DNA from: Lepraria neglecta | Taxonomy: Eukaryota > Ascomycota > Lecanoromycetes > Lecanorales > Stereocaulaceae | DNA: 64,000 nucleotides | Assembly (NCBI GenBank): GCA_033220425.1 | Contig: CM065653.1 | Location: 1,674,001 to 1,738,000 of the forward strand | Reading direction: 5' to 3' | In this document: positions 42,250-53,392 of the stretch, piece by piece | Layout of the letters: every line of letters starts with the position of its first letter | Position numbering within the stretch: the stretch's first letter is position 1 | The notes under the pieces: generated by a model | What the model was told of the DNA's origin: nothing | Database searches by the model: none | Seen by the model: the letters and a program-made list of their open reading frames with translations, nothing else | Position numbers and translations under genes: made by a program

Positions 42250-43998
42250 TCATTCATAGTCGCCATCCGCGTCGTCGTCGTCCTCTTCCTCCTTCTTCAC
42301 TTGGGTGCGCTTCTTCTTCTTTCCCGTGTCCTTCAGCTTCCATCCTTGCCCTTTCCACTCTAGGTAGTCTTCTTCTCTCAGCCATTCCCTGAGTACCGGG
42401 TCCTCGATTCCCAGGGCCCTATCGATGTCGTTCTTCTCAAGGTGCTTTCCAACGTGCTCGGTCCTATCATCCCAAGTCTCAAAGGCAGGGTGGTCCGGGC
42501 AGAAAGGGCAAATGGTGTTTGCCGGTGGCTCCCGAAGTTTCCGATAGCATCGCTTCTGGGCGTCCTCGATACCAGCTTCAAAAGCTTGTTTCTCAGCTCG
42601 ATTGGCAGCTTGGGGAGGTGCATGCATGCGCTTCATGTGCTGCGTGAAAAGATCCTTTCGGTCAAAATCGTGGGTAGTAGTTGCTTCGGTGTCGAGCTGT
42701 CCCACTAGAGAAGAGACGCGATATGACGAGATGCGTCTACCATTCTGTTGGGGATCTTCAGGCACACCTGCAGGGGCTGCACAAGCGCCAATGTCGCATC
42801 GCCAAGTCTCCAGATGCATGTGCTGCACGTTGATGTGGCGTTTCCATTCATTCTTACTGCCAACTGTAGAGTCGCAGCCATAGTTGTGGAATGTACAAAT
42901 GAAAGGCCGGGTATGTGTAGCAAGTACATGTTTCTTAAGCTGGGAATCAGAGGGGAAGGCCAGGGAGCACTGATCACAGGGCTGGAGATTGGCTTTAATA
43001 GCGGCGGCGTGGGAAGCAACGGAGTTCTTGAAAGACTTTTTCTCAATCCTAGTAGGTCTTTGCGCCTGTTTGGTTGCTAGTTTTGGGGGTTGAGTCCGTT
43101 TGGGAGCACTAGGAGCGTTCTTCGACGCGGTGGATCTTCGAGACAAGCGATGTCCGTGGCCGTACTTCTCAACCTTAGGACTCCAGTCAACATCATCATC
43201 GTGCTCAGCATCCTCATCCATATCATCCTCGTCCTTGATCGAAACTGCCTGTGACTCCTCCGCCTTGATGGACTGGATGGAAGAGCCTATTCCTTCATCC
43301 TTTGGGCCGTACGGGTCAGGACGTCCACGTTGTTGATACAGGTCAGCATCCTCTGGATAATATTCTTGACCCGCCCCTATACCTTGTAGGTCCGTCCTTG
43401 GGGAAGGAGCGTCTAAGTAGTCATCCTGATGATGCTGGAGTTCCGAAGGTGAGATGACGGCCGCCGATGCTGGTGGGCAATGATAAGAGCCACTGGCATG
43501 GAATTCTGACGAGCCACCAAAGGGTATGTAAGTCATACTTGGTCGACGACATTCCCATGAAGACTGCTGCTGGTTGAGCATACCACCAACTTCGGAACGG
43601 CTATCGGATGTATGTGGGCTCCATGAGCCCACTCCAGAGCAGGAAGGTTCCTGGTCAAACGGCGTCCAGTTCGCGCGAGCAGTGGCGTTATGGGATACCT
43701 TGAGATCATATGGGAGACAGTCCTTTGGATGCCAATCTTGTGAGCCCATTTGCCAAGCGCGAGGCGCGTCGAGGAAACTGCAATGTTCGGAGGATTTGAA
43801 GCAGCTTTCCATTCCGAGGTCGTTATGAAACGGTTGTTTTCCTGATTCCTCTAGCCTGATGTTTGTGATGGCCTCGTCTAAGCTGAACTGGGAGTCCGAC
43901 GGAGACCAGTCAATGTCAGACTGCTCGCCAAAGACCAAGGTACGGTCGTAGAGATCAAAGTGATCGGAGACGTTTGGGAAAGGATTAACAGCTCCCAT
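42250..43998 (-). CDS. C2H2 zinc finger protein (GSKNEWKRH family), member 1
   Basis: A single frame of 582 aa. The N-terminal 240 residues are polar and disordered; an acidic cluster (DDMDEDAEHDDDVDW) is followed by basic sequence (RRSTASKNAPSAPKRTQPPK), probably a nuclear signal. Fingers begin at about residue 341: CDQCSLAFPSDSQLKKHVLATH, then CTFHNYGCDSTVGSKNEWKRH with its HINVQH end, then a degenerate finger WRCDIGACA to HMKRMH, and CPFCPDHPAFETWDDRTEHVGKH at about 497-520. The tail is lysine/acid-rich. A GSKN(D/E)WKRH finger plus a later WD-R-EH finger is the layout of a fungal C2H2 regulator family; members 2 and 3 lie within 18 kb. DNA binding is likely, targets unknown. Confidence 0.88.
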   Translation of the reverse strand: MGAVNPFPNVSDHFDLYDRTLVFGEQSDIDWSPSDSQFSLDEAITNIRLEESGKQPFHNDLGMESCFKSSEHCSFLDAPRAWQMGSQDWHPKDCLPYDLKVSHNATARANWTPFDQEPSCSGVGSWSPHTSDSRSEVGGMLNQQQSSWECRRPSMTYIPFGGSSEFHASGSYHCPPASAAVISPSELQHHQDDYLDAPSPRTDLQGIGAGQEYYPEDADLYQQRGRPDPYGPKDEGIGSSIQSIKAEESQAVSIKDEDDMDEDAEHDDDVDWSPKVEKYGHGHRLSRRSTASKNAPSAPKRTQPPKLATKQAQRPTRIEKKSFKNSVASHAAAIKANLQPCDQCSLAFPSDSQLKKHVLATHTRPFICTFHNYGCDSTVGSKNEWKRHINVQHMHLETWRCDIGACAAPAGVPEDPQQNGRRISSYRVSSLVGQLDTEATTTHDFDRKDLFTQHMKRMHAPPQAANRAEKQAFEAGIEDAQKRCYRKLREPPANTICPFCPDHPAFETWDDRTEHVGKHLEKNDIDRALGIEDPVLREWLREEDYLEWKGQGWKLKDTGKKKKRTQVKKEEEDDDDADGDYE

Positions 43999-46675
43999 AG
44001 CAATGATGTTCTAGGTGATATCCGGATGCTATGGAGAACGCAAGAATGACTCAAAGAAGCGTCGACTTATTATATTCTTCAGCTGAATGAAACAGATACT
44101 TTGAAATTGGCTGGTTTTCCTGGCTGAGTCTCCAGTGCTAAGAAGAGTAACCTGATAGGACCAATGTGAGTCAGGTTTGGCCGCGAAAACTGGACCGCGG
44201 CAAGCTGATGATTGGCTACTTTACCAATGGTTGTGCTAGATGTTAATCATACATGCATCGAGGTATGGGTATTGTATGGCTGTGATGGTTATATCAATGA
44301 GGCGAAGCAATAATGGCTTTACGTAGGGCATAAATATAAAATAATTTCAAGATTCCAATTGAGGCAGTGTGCTACAAGTATCATTTTATAGGGGACGTTA
44401 GAAACATTGCCTCCACAGGACGCGGACTAGGGTGCCAACCGCCAAAGAGCCGCGCAGGGGCCTGAGGGGGCATGAGTGTGGATTGATTTCGCGAACGTCG
44501 TCCCGTGGCCAGTGTAGATACTTCGTACCCAATCCTTGCACAATCTCTGCTTCTGTGCGCCATTAGTGCAGGAAAGGACTATGAAAAGGCGAATAGGGCA
44601 AAAAAGCGTGCATGAAAGGTCCCCGTGCGTCGTCTAGAAGGAATCGGGCGGAGATAGTGGCAGCTAAAGATCCTCGAGAGCATTGCTGGAATCAGCTAGG
44701 CTCCAGCCAGCGTTAGGGTGAGGAGTATGACTGCAGGAACGATGGCCGTCGCATGGCAGCATCGAAGGGCATCGAGTAACCCCACACCACCACGGCAGCC
44801 AGCCGCTTGGGAGAGCTGTGTCCCTGCCGTGGGGCAGACTATTTTGGTGATCCTGTCGAAGTCTGAGGAATTCCTGCCTTCAGCCCCAGCTGAATGTGAC
44901 GTTGCATCTGCAAACGGTTCGCGCCTTCTTTGTTTCCGTATCAGTTTCTCGGTGAGTAACAGCGCATGTAAGTGGTCTGGTAAAGTAATTAATGGTCAGC
45001 TCCTCTCGCAAACGTCCATTGTCCTATGTGCTAGGACGATGTAGACGCCCTTGTTTGGAATGATGCATGGCAGCCATCGCTAGTTCTGAGATACTTTTTC
45101 GGAGGACTTTCCCCCCCAAGCCGTGCTTGATCGAAGGCCTGGTTGAGGCTCTGCGAAGCGCTTGATGCTCGATGTAGTATGGTGCTGCATAAGCCCTCCA
45201 TGCGCCTTCCAAAATGTGACGCCCGATTTTGCCTGCCCCCAACTTTTAGCGCCTTTCGCAAAAACGTAAATGGTTCACCTTTCAAAGCCACTCGCTAGAA
45301 CCGGCGCAATTCACCAATGAGTGATATGATGCTAATCAATCCACTTTGGCATGCATTAATCGAAGATTGAAGATCCGTATTCCTTCACCGCGGTGGTACG
45401 TGGTCCAATTAGCGAGAACGAGATCCATCCATCGCGTCCGCTAAGCGCTGGCAAAGAGGTCCCTCTGCGGCTCCGCAACCCCCTTTTCGAACGTTGTTAC
45501 ATTTGGCGTTCCCAGGAAAAGGTCTCGGAACAAGAAGATTGTCACCCTCTCCCCTGACTTGGCACCATCTCCAACCCCACAGTAGGCTTGAATTGGATGC
45601 ACTTGCAGATTGTCCTTTCAGCTGGCTGGGGGCTGTTGGATTCTGCATATCCTGATTATTTGTCGGCCATCTGGAGCTGCGCAATGGGTAGATAGAGTCA
45701 TAACTTCAGTCATGGAAATGATTGAGCACATGATGGGGATGTAGGAGCTGAAGAAGTGTGGTAACGAGGGTGACTCCCCAGGGCAGATTTCTTTTGGCCG
45801 GTCATGCTAGCAAGCCCTGAATCTTCCCCAAGCCTGCCAAGCCCGCACCTTCCTGCACCCTTCGTGGCTGAGCACGACCCGATGCAATGGCAGGCACGGC
45901 CACGGTATTCTGCTATGCCACTTTGAGTGTGTGCTCTGCAAATGTTGACAACAGTTCTAGAGGGAGATGTTTGAGGCGATGAGAAGCTGCCCCCAGCGTG
46001 ATCGCTACACGCAACCTGTTTTAATGCTTTAGTGACCGTGGGGTCTACAAATGAGTTGGCAATGATCAGAGGGAGATGCTTGAGGCGATAAGGAACAGGC
46101 TTTCTTATGGCGGTTACTAGCATGCTAGCATTGATTTTGCACATCTACAAAGTACATGCGGATATATCGCAATGAAAAGATTCTTGCATTGCCTCGATGG
46201 CAAATAGATTAAGCCATGGTAGGCTTCTCAGTAGGCGCTGTTTCTATAGAACGAAAGTCGTACGCATTATTCAATGATTCACGTGTCGTTGAATGGCGTT
46301 GCCTGTCTATACGTTGGCATAACGCAATAAAGAAAGAACAATCGCACGGACTCGTCTTTTAGCTCAATATATGCGATGTCCAACAAGCTACAAGATACAA
46401 CGACTGTCAGCGGTCTTGAAGTCCCATGCTTCAGGTTTAACTCACTTTTCGCTCCTCGATCTGAAATCGGTTATTTCTGCTCGAGCCCATTCAGAATGCC
46501 CTCGAAATACAGACGAAGCGAGTTGGTTTAAGAGGGGTCTTCTTCTTCTTCTTGGAGAACAACTTCTGTCCGGCACACCTTGCACCTCGTATGGCTGCAT
46601 TGTTCCATCCAACAAGCCACATCGGTGTGCCAATTCAGAGGGGGGCCAGAGCACTTGCACTGTTCGGAGCTCGGA
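43999..46675. other. Gene-poor region between C2H2 members 1 and 2
   Basis: About 2.7 kb with no supportable gene. Frames such as 44718-45044 plus and 45710-46144 minus lack family features and codon bias. A pair of imperfect direct repeats spaced 111 bp apart lies at 45935-46101. This may be the long promoter of member 1. Confidence 0.45.
45935..46101. repeat. Imperfect direct repeat pair, 111-bp spacing
   Basis: Two copies of about 50 bp share AGAGGGAGATG(T/C)TTGAGGCGAT and the preceding TCT(G/A)CAAATG. The copies start near 45937 and 46044. They could be a local duplication or two regulatory sites. Confidence 0.7.
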
Positions 46676-49575
46676 TCAGTAGGAGATCATGCAACTATTG
46701 GGGAGGACAGGAGGATTTTTTTCCCTTACACAGAACCATTGGCGAACGAGCGTTCCGGGCCTTGGATGTCCTTGCGAAGGTGCTTCCCTATTCGCTGGCA
46801 CCTTCACAATCCTCAAGTTCTCACGCCCCTGAGAATTCCCAACCTGCATAAATACTCGTTGAGCGACCCCGTCTTCCTCGACATCAGGTCCGCTTTCTTC
46901 CCCGTCCTCAATATCAGTGGCACTCCTCTCGTTTTGATCTTCCACGTCGGATTCCGGCTGTGCCTTAAGGAGACCCTTGGGATACTCCTTATCCATTGGA
47001 TACCAATCCTCAACCCTCTCACCCTTATCATAATGATTCTGATCAATATGCGTGAAACGCTCATCCCAAGCCTCAAGACCCTTTTTCTCAAGCGTGATGA
47101 CGGTTTGGCAGAATCCACACCAGAATCCTCGCTGTCCGTTCCTGCCGACGCGGCGGAGCTTGCATTGTTCTTTGATGTGTTCTTCGTTGTTGATCTTGTG
47201 GTCTGAGCATAGATGTGCTTGGAATTGTTCGCGTCGGTAGAAGACTTTGCCGCATTGGTTCTTTGTCTTGCTGACGACGTTGGGCTTGCTGGTGCCATCA
47301 GTCTTTGGGACTATGCCGTTTGTGCTCGCAGTGCCGGTGGATGGAAGCTTAGCTTCAGCACATTTCCAAGCTTCGATCTGCCAATGCATGGTGTTCTCAT
47401 GACGTTTCCAGTCATTTTTGCTGCCGAAGCGGCGGGGGCAAGATGTGTGTGTGCAGCCGTAGGGCCTGGTGTGTCGCTTTTCGTGTTTCCTGTTTAGATC
47501 ACATGATTAGCCAGTAGTTCGATGTGGAACCAGGTGGGATGTGGGATCCAATTGAGTAGGTAAGGGAAGGTATACTTCAGATCACACTGAGTCTTCTTCA
47601 TCTTATGGCAATAAGTGCACTTGATACGTCCTTGTTCTGACATTGGCGAGCTCCGACCGGGTGAGTCTCCGTGGCTGCGCTTCCGAGCTTTGTTGGAATC
47701 CAGTAAGTTAGGACCATTGTTTTTGATGATTGATCGGATGGCCAATTCTATCTGTTCTCTGTTCTGTGCGGTCTTGCCCAGATGATCGGCGATAATTGAA
47801 GCTAAGGCCTGAGATACCTCGTCTGTTAAGAGTCCTGAAGGCTTTGAGCTATTGAGATCGCTCGCCTTGGTATTGGCCGAAAGCTTTCCAGAACCATTAG
47901 ATGAGTCTCCTTGGTGAATAATGATGGGCGGTGGCTTTAGCTGCGAAGTCGAGGCGGCTTTTGGAAGACGAGAACTTGTGTTGGCAGGCATTCTCTCGAT
48001 TGCCTGAGGGTGGGACTCTTTTTGTTGAGTCGTGCCGGGCTGCTGGTCAGTAAGGGCTGGATCTATCTCCATGAGGTGGGTCAAGTCTTGTCCTTGCATT
48101 ATATTATTGTTGTTGTATGTGGGCTCTTGAGACCCATTGACCGAATAAATGGGCACGGCATTACCTTGCGGATAGCCATTTATCTGAGAATCATTGTTCT
48201 GGCGCATAGCTAGATCTTGCGGGATGACCAAACAGGGGTGATTGTTCTGAATTAAATACTGTGGTTGCTCCTGCGATGACGGCTCCATGTAAGGGCCAAT
48301 TTCCTTTCCTTTAGAACATGCAAGGTCCCAAGACCTACGTCAACATCAACATCACTGTACCCTACTGCAGCAGCCTTGGGTAAATTACTGACTTGTCCAT
48401 GATTTCCTGGACATCTAGATCCGCATGTAAGCGCTTGATGTGTTGCCTGAAGTTATCTGCGCGAGGCCAGCGTTTGCCTTTCTTGGCGCAGTGAGGTGCA
48501 GCACACATCCAGGCTTTGGTTATGATACCGTGTTTACTGCTCTTATGTCGATCCAAATCATTCGAAGTTGGAAACCCCTTTGTCCAGGTGCAGCCATCTA
48601 CGTTACAACGGAATGGTTTTTTATGTCGGAGTTCATGCTTCCTATGGCTTTCTAGTTAAAAAGAGGGTGTCTTCACGTTCTCGGACAAGACTTACTTGAA
48701 ATCGGAGGGGTTTTTGGCCTCATGAGTGCAATCTGGTTCTTGGCATCTCATAGTCTCAAGCGGAGCATCGATCTGTTGCAAAGGAAAGGAGTACTGAGTG
48801 TCTGGTGACAGTTCTGGAAAGAGGAATTTGAACTGCGGCTCTTGAGGAATCGTCGTCTCTTCCATCCTTCCCGTCATGCTCTGGGCGTCATGATTCGAAG
48901 CTGGGTGCTCATAGCTCATGACCGATGCACCGCCGAGAGTTTGAGTACCATATCCTGAGTCTCTTTGATCCCTCGAAGTGATACTGCTATCGATTTCAGA
49001 TCGAGGAGATCGCCAATACGGAGCTGATACCGTGCCGTTTTGAAATATCCTGCCCTGATGAGCAGTGCGATTGTGAGTCATGATCGTTGGTGCCATCTGC
49101 CCGTGGATGGGGTCCCAGGGGTCTGACTGAGAATTGACATTGGGGGATGTCTCAGAAGCAGTCGGCCTCATCGACGGTGGCTGACCGTCCGGGAAGTAGC
49201 TCCCTAATTCTTGAATTTCCGCAGAGTAAGTTGCTCGCTGGTGAAGACCAGGAGATGGTAAGAACATGTGCGCCATTTCAGAGCTCGATGCCAGACGCAG
49301 ATTGCCCGGCTCAAAGTCAGAGTTGATGTGCATATTAGGGGGCGGAGGCCCCATCTGTCTTTGCATAGACCTTTGTGTGGGCTGATGCTGTCCAGCCTGG
49401 GTTGTGTTTCGCCTCTTCATGGCGGTCCGAAGTTCATAGTGGCTAAGCTAGAAATCCTGAGTCAGTTTGATGCCAATGACGATTGCTGAAAGTGGCATAG
49501 TCAAGATGAAAGGTCAAATACCTCTGACGGTACCTCAGCCTCCGAGCGTGGTCGCTTAGTGCCGGTTGACATCAT
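46676..49575 (-). CDS. C2H2 zinc finger protein (GSKNDWKRH family), member 2
   Basis: Five exons, 49575-49522, 49447-48696, 48647-48393, 48334-47576 and 47489-46676, give 877 aa with consistent phases. The start MMSTGTKRPRSEAEVPSE is basic. A first finger group spans exons 2 and 3: CQEPDCTHEAKNPSDFNHRKH, CNVDGCTWTKGFPTSNDLDRH and WMCAAPHCAKKGKRWPRADN with FRQHIKRLH. A second group spans exons 4 and 5: CTYCHKMKKTQCDLKKHEKRH, CTHTSCPRRFGSKNDWKRHE with its NTMH end, CGKVFYRREQFQAHLCSDH, and FWCGFC to WDERFTHIDQNH. Splicing falls inside two fingers, and in both cases restores the ligands, which supports the model. Between the groups the sequence is Asn/Ser/Gln-rich. The donor of intron 3 (GTCAGT) is less certain; a GTAATT donor just after it is possible. 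Confidence 0.86.
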
Positions 49576-51144
49576 GATCAAGAGCTAAGTTCAATAGCTA
49601 TATTATACCCCAAAGCTTCACGGTATACGAGAGCTTACTGCTCCCTGGGTGTGGTGCGCGCTGATCAGTGTGATGGGTGTGATAGCAGGCAGGAAGGTGC
49701 AGGCAGTGGAGACCTGAGCTGAAGTGTGGCAATGCGCAGATCTATCTACTTCAACGATGGAGGACCGTGGGGACTTTTACTTTCATGTTGCACAGCCGCC
49801 TCGTTAGTACCAATACAGCCAGAGAGCCGCATGCTGGATCACTGGGCCCTACACCAGCGCCCTGCTTTGCGCTAGATAATGAACAGAGCGGACTCGAGTC
49901 GTTACACAATATCAATGTTGGCAGGAAGTGTGCGACTAGAGAAACGTAACACCGGGAGGACATGATCGAGATGCAAAAGTGAAGCGTCCTAGGGGCTTAC
50001 CAAAGATGCGAGACGAGAGTGGTGTGGTGGCAGCCTGATTTGGTTGCCTAATTTTGTGGTGTTCGGTGAGGGATCCACTTAGGTCCTACTGCCCCTCACC
50101 GGCTTACTTACGCCCACCAATTGGCCGCTGGAGCTACTCTGACCGGCAGCCAACGTAGATTGACCGAGAAGCCCAAGATCATTTCCATGCACCTTCACGT
50201 ACGTCAACCCGATGATGCAATGTAATGCAAGTCATCATTGTGATTCTCATGGCTACTGGCGCGGGTACAACCCATCTTCTAAGTCTTAATTTCGTGGCAC
50301 GAGCCCCGGAGGGATGCACGGGAGGACGACGCCCGGAAAATGGGGTGGCAGTAATTGGCCGTAAACCCGAACCTATCAAGGAATAGCTTAGCTCTCCTAG
50401 CGTTGGCGAGGTTGGCTGCCAGGGCTGACTGCGATGGCAGTCTTAGATCACGTCCCCGGCTTTTTCTTGCGAAAGACAAACGACTCCACAATGAAAAGAT
50501 TTAGCAGAGAGTACTTGTTCTACGACTTACTAACATCTACGATTTTGTTGCCAAAAATCTGCAAAAGCCAACCTAAGGCTCTTTATTCTGGGGTATAAAC
50601 GTTCTCTAGTGCTCATTTGAAGTAATAGGGATTGCTACCATTAAGAAAAAGGAAGTTCCAGTGGCCAAATACCGCATACGAAGATAGAGCAGATTTGACA
50701 GAGAGAAAGAAGCCCTGAGAAGCAAGATTACATGAAATTGGGCGAGTTATTCGTTGCCCACGAATCAAAGTTTCCAAGAACAGAGGGAGCGAAGTGAGTG
50801 ATCAGAATGATATAGACCAGCGGACTGGATCTCTGAGTGCTAAATAGAGTTATGAGTCCATCAATCAGGGAGGCGGAGGGTATCAACCAACTCATTTGAA
50901 TGGCAATAAATGTGGAATGTTCCAGGCGTCAATTCATGTCCTAAGAGCCGCAAAATTTCTTCTCGACAGGCGTAGCGCAACTAAGAATCGAAACTGTAGC
51001 TGGCATGTCGGAAAAGATGCATGCCATAGAAAGATTTGGTGAGCTATCAAATCAGAACGTTGAAAAGATAAATGGAGCGATCTGGATCTTAAACTAGTGA
51101 TAGTCTGATCTTCAGATATTGAAACAAGCCATGGAGTATTAAGT

Positions 51145-51450
51145 GAAGCTGGCACCATACCAATGGCTTCTGTAGTGGCTCAGTGACACAGAATAACCGA
51201 AAGAGCTAGAGATACGCCAAATACAAACGACGAAGCAACGAATCGAATACTGGGAGGTTGAATGAAGCGACAAGTGCATCAGCCACCAGGTTTAGCAGAT
51301 TACGGATCATTTATCCTAATGATAAAGTGAAGCGACTGGTATGTCATCAATGAGTGTGAGCAGCGTGATAAGACAAGTCTTCCGGTATTAAGCGAAGCCA
51401 CCAATACGACTGTGATGAGTATGAGCAATGTTCGGGATCAAGCATCTAGT
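51145..51450. repeat. Degenerate 65-bp tandem array
   Basis: The word GAAGC(G/C)AC recurs at 51264, 51329 and 51394, spaced exactly 65 bp. Units 2 and 3 also share TGAGT(G/A)TGAGCA at the same offset. Weaker copies start at 51145 and 51232. The units are strongly diverged. Confidence 0.6.
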
Positions 51451-52602
51451 CGACGATGTGGAGTGGCATATCTGTAATTAACCGAGGTAGCAAGGGGGCA
51501 TTTTAAATATTTTTATAGGCAGTACTGATCTCAGACAGGCAATCTAAAGTCTCTTAGTAAGTTGAACGTAGTTTTGGTGATTGAAAGTAGAGCAGCAAGG
51601 GTACCAATAGAACAGAAGTAGAAAAAGATGGACTATAAAGAAGCAGCCGGGCGTCCGGAATTATCTGGAAGACAGCCTCTCGTAGATAATATTCAATGTA
51701 GCCAGTAAAGCGCAAAGACAAGGATCGACCACGTACTCGTAGCCGGGCACCATAGCGTGTTGTAGACGCGGCGTTGGAAACAGATCCAGCCAAGCATGAA
51801 AGCGAATGATTGAATTGATAAGCTTCGTCAACATGCCAGTGATGTTATCAAGAATAAATGTTTAACATAGCGCAAATTGTGTTTACCAATTGTTAGGCAC
51901 CCAATATCGTTGAAGCGAATGCGAACATACCGAAAGCACAAGCTAAACGCTGCTCCGAACTATCATAGCAATGTTTCCGCCTCCCATAAAGACTAATGAG
52001 ATGGCATCGTTGAACAATGGGTTGTTTTCTTTGTACATTTGTGTTCCATGGATCGACCTCGGATCGAGCCAATCCTTCCGCCGAGTTTCCACGCAAACCA
52101 GACTAGAAAATCTAGAAACTAACAGCCTTGTATATAGTGAGGCATCCGGCATGCAGAAAGATTCACTGTATTGGTCAAGAAATGTGATAGCGGGATCTAG
52201 CGTTCTGTTGACAAATCATGGCTCGCTGCATATGAGGATAGATCGAATATCACTCCAAGCAATTTTGGATAAGAGACGAGAGAAGGCAGTACGGCGAATA
52301 ACAGAGATATCCCTCGACACTTGAAATTGGACAGACAAGCTTCCAATAAAGCCGATAGAGCGCTAGCGATATAGCAATATTGCCAGGCCCCTGAATAGGC
52401 AAGACCAATGCATGTCATCTGGGAGGGAAAAAGGGTTGGAAAGTGTCGCTGAGGCATATTTTGAAGAGGTAGAGGCGCTCCAGATCTCCCGGGGTGTCGT
52501 TCAGCCTATGTACCAGTCAGCAACTCTCGTAAGGCCCAGCGTTCGGTTCAGGAGGTGACTTACTCTCGAAGAACGGTTCCCATCTCGCGGACGGCACGGC
52601 TA

Positions 52603-52920
52603 TAGTGCAATTTTCCAGTTCCATTGCTTCTCATTCCATCTTGTTACTGCTCCTGAGACATGTCTTTTGGCATTAATTCTGGCTCCCAGACAGCTTTAAA
52701 TCCCCATTCTCCACTCCTGAGACTTGTTTCTGCGCACGGACTATGCTTCAAGATGCACTTTTATCCCCCAAGGCCTACTCTCGAGAGATGTCTTTTGGCA
52801 CGAACCATGCCTCTGGACAGCTTTTTGTCTCCCGCCCTTTGCTCCCGGGACGGGTTTTATCGTCCATTTTTGGCCCAAATTCAGTTCAACGAAGGGTAAT
52901 ATTGACTTCGAAATTTACAG
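52603..52920 (+). repeat. Introner-like repeat, copy C
   Basis: Begins with TAGTGCAATTTT and ends TAATATTGACTTCGAAATTT followed by ACAG. Inside, the half-unit starting TCCTGAGAC / TCTCGAGAG / TCCCGGGAC recurs at 52651, 52715, 52779 and 52842 (64-bp period). It alternates with a second half-unit resembling CCAGACAGCTTT. Both ends match the other copies. The 3' end reads like a branch point (TATTGAC) and acceptor (TTTACAG), but no flanking gene is recognised. Confidence 0.7.
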
Positions 52921-53270
52921 GTGGAACATTTCGGTACCAACAGTGCACAGGCGTGCGCTTCGGTAGGCAGAATATCAGTGTATTTAGCCGTTCTCTGCCC
53001 GCTGTGTAAGCGTTTGGGAAGGCTTTGGCGCAGAGAGGAGCTCGATGCCGCTGGCCATTGGGGACGTGCATGGCAAGGGCGGCACCTTTGGGAGTGCTGT
53101 GCTTTGTGGCTGCGGTGATGCCGAATGGCTTGTAGAATCCAGAGAGAGCTGGAGCTTGCAGTGGTCGGGGGTAGTGGATGGAGAGCCATGAGAAGCCGGC
53201 TGGTGCAACTGGGCATGACGCAACAGTGGAGGCGTGTCAGTGCTGAAATTGTTCCCATCGTTAAGCAAGA

Positions 53271-53392
53271 GTTAGGGTTAGTACCTCCAAGAGATATCAG
53301 ACTCGCTGGCGCTCGTCAGTCGCTTCGCGAAAGATGGTACTGCTTCGCAGGAGATTGTTGATGACCGCTTCGCGGAGGATTGCTAATCCCAA
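53271..53392. repeat. Telomere-like word and short GCTTCGC repeats
   Basis: GTTAGGGTTAG at 53271-53281 contains one and a half TTAGGG units. It is followed by three copies of GCTTCGC at 53322, 53342 and 53367, each trailed by a purine-rich (A/G)GATTG-like word. Short and possibly coincidental. Confidence 0.45.

Noticed and set aside
45710-46144. 144-codon minus frame as a gene
   Set aside because: No domain, no splice-supported extension, and it contains one copy of the direct repeat; probably chance.
51560-52460. Protein-like minus-strand frames, some with hydrophobic stretches, suggesting a broken membrane-protein gene
   Set aside because: The pieces lie in different frames, no family was recognised and no consistent splice chain or start could be found. 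Left as gene-poor DNA.
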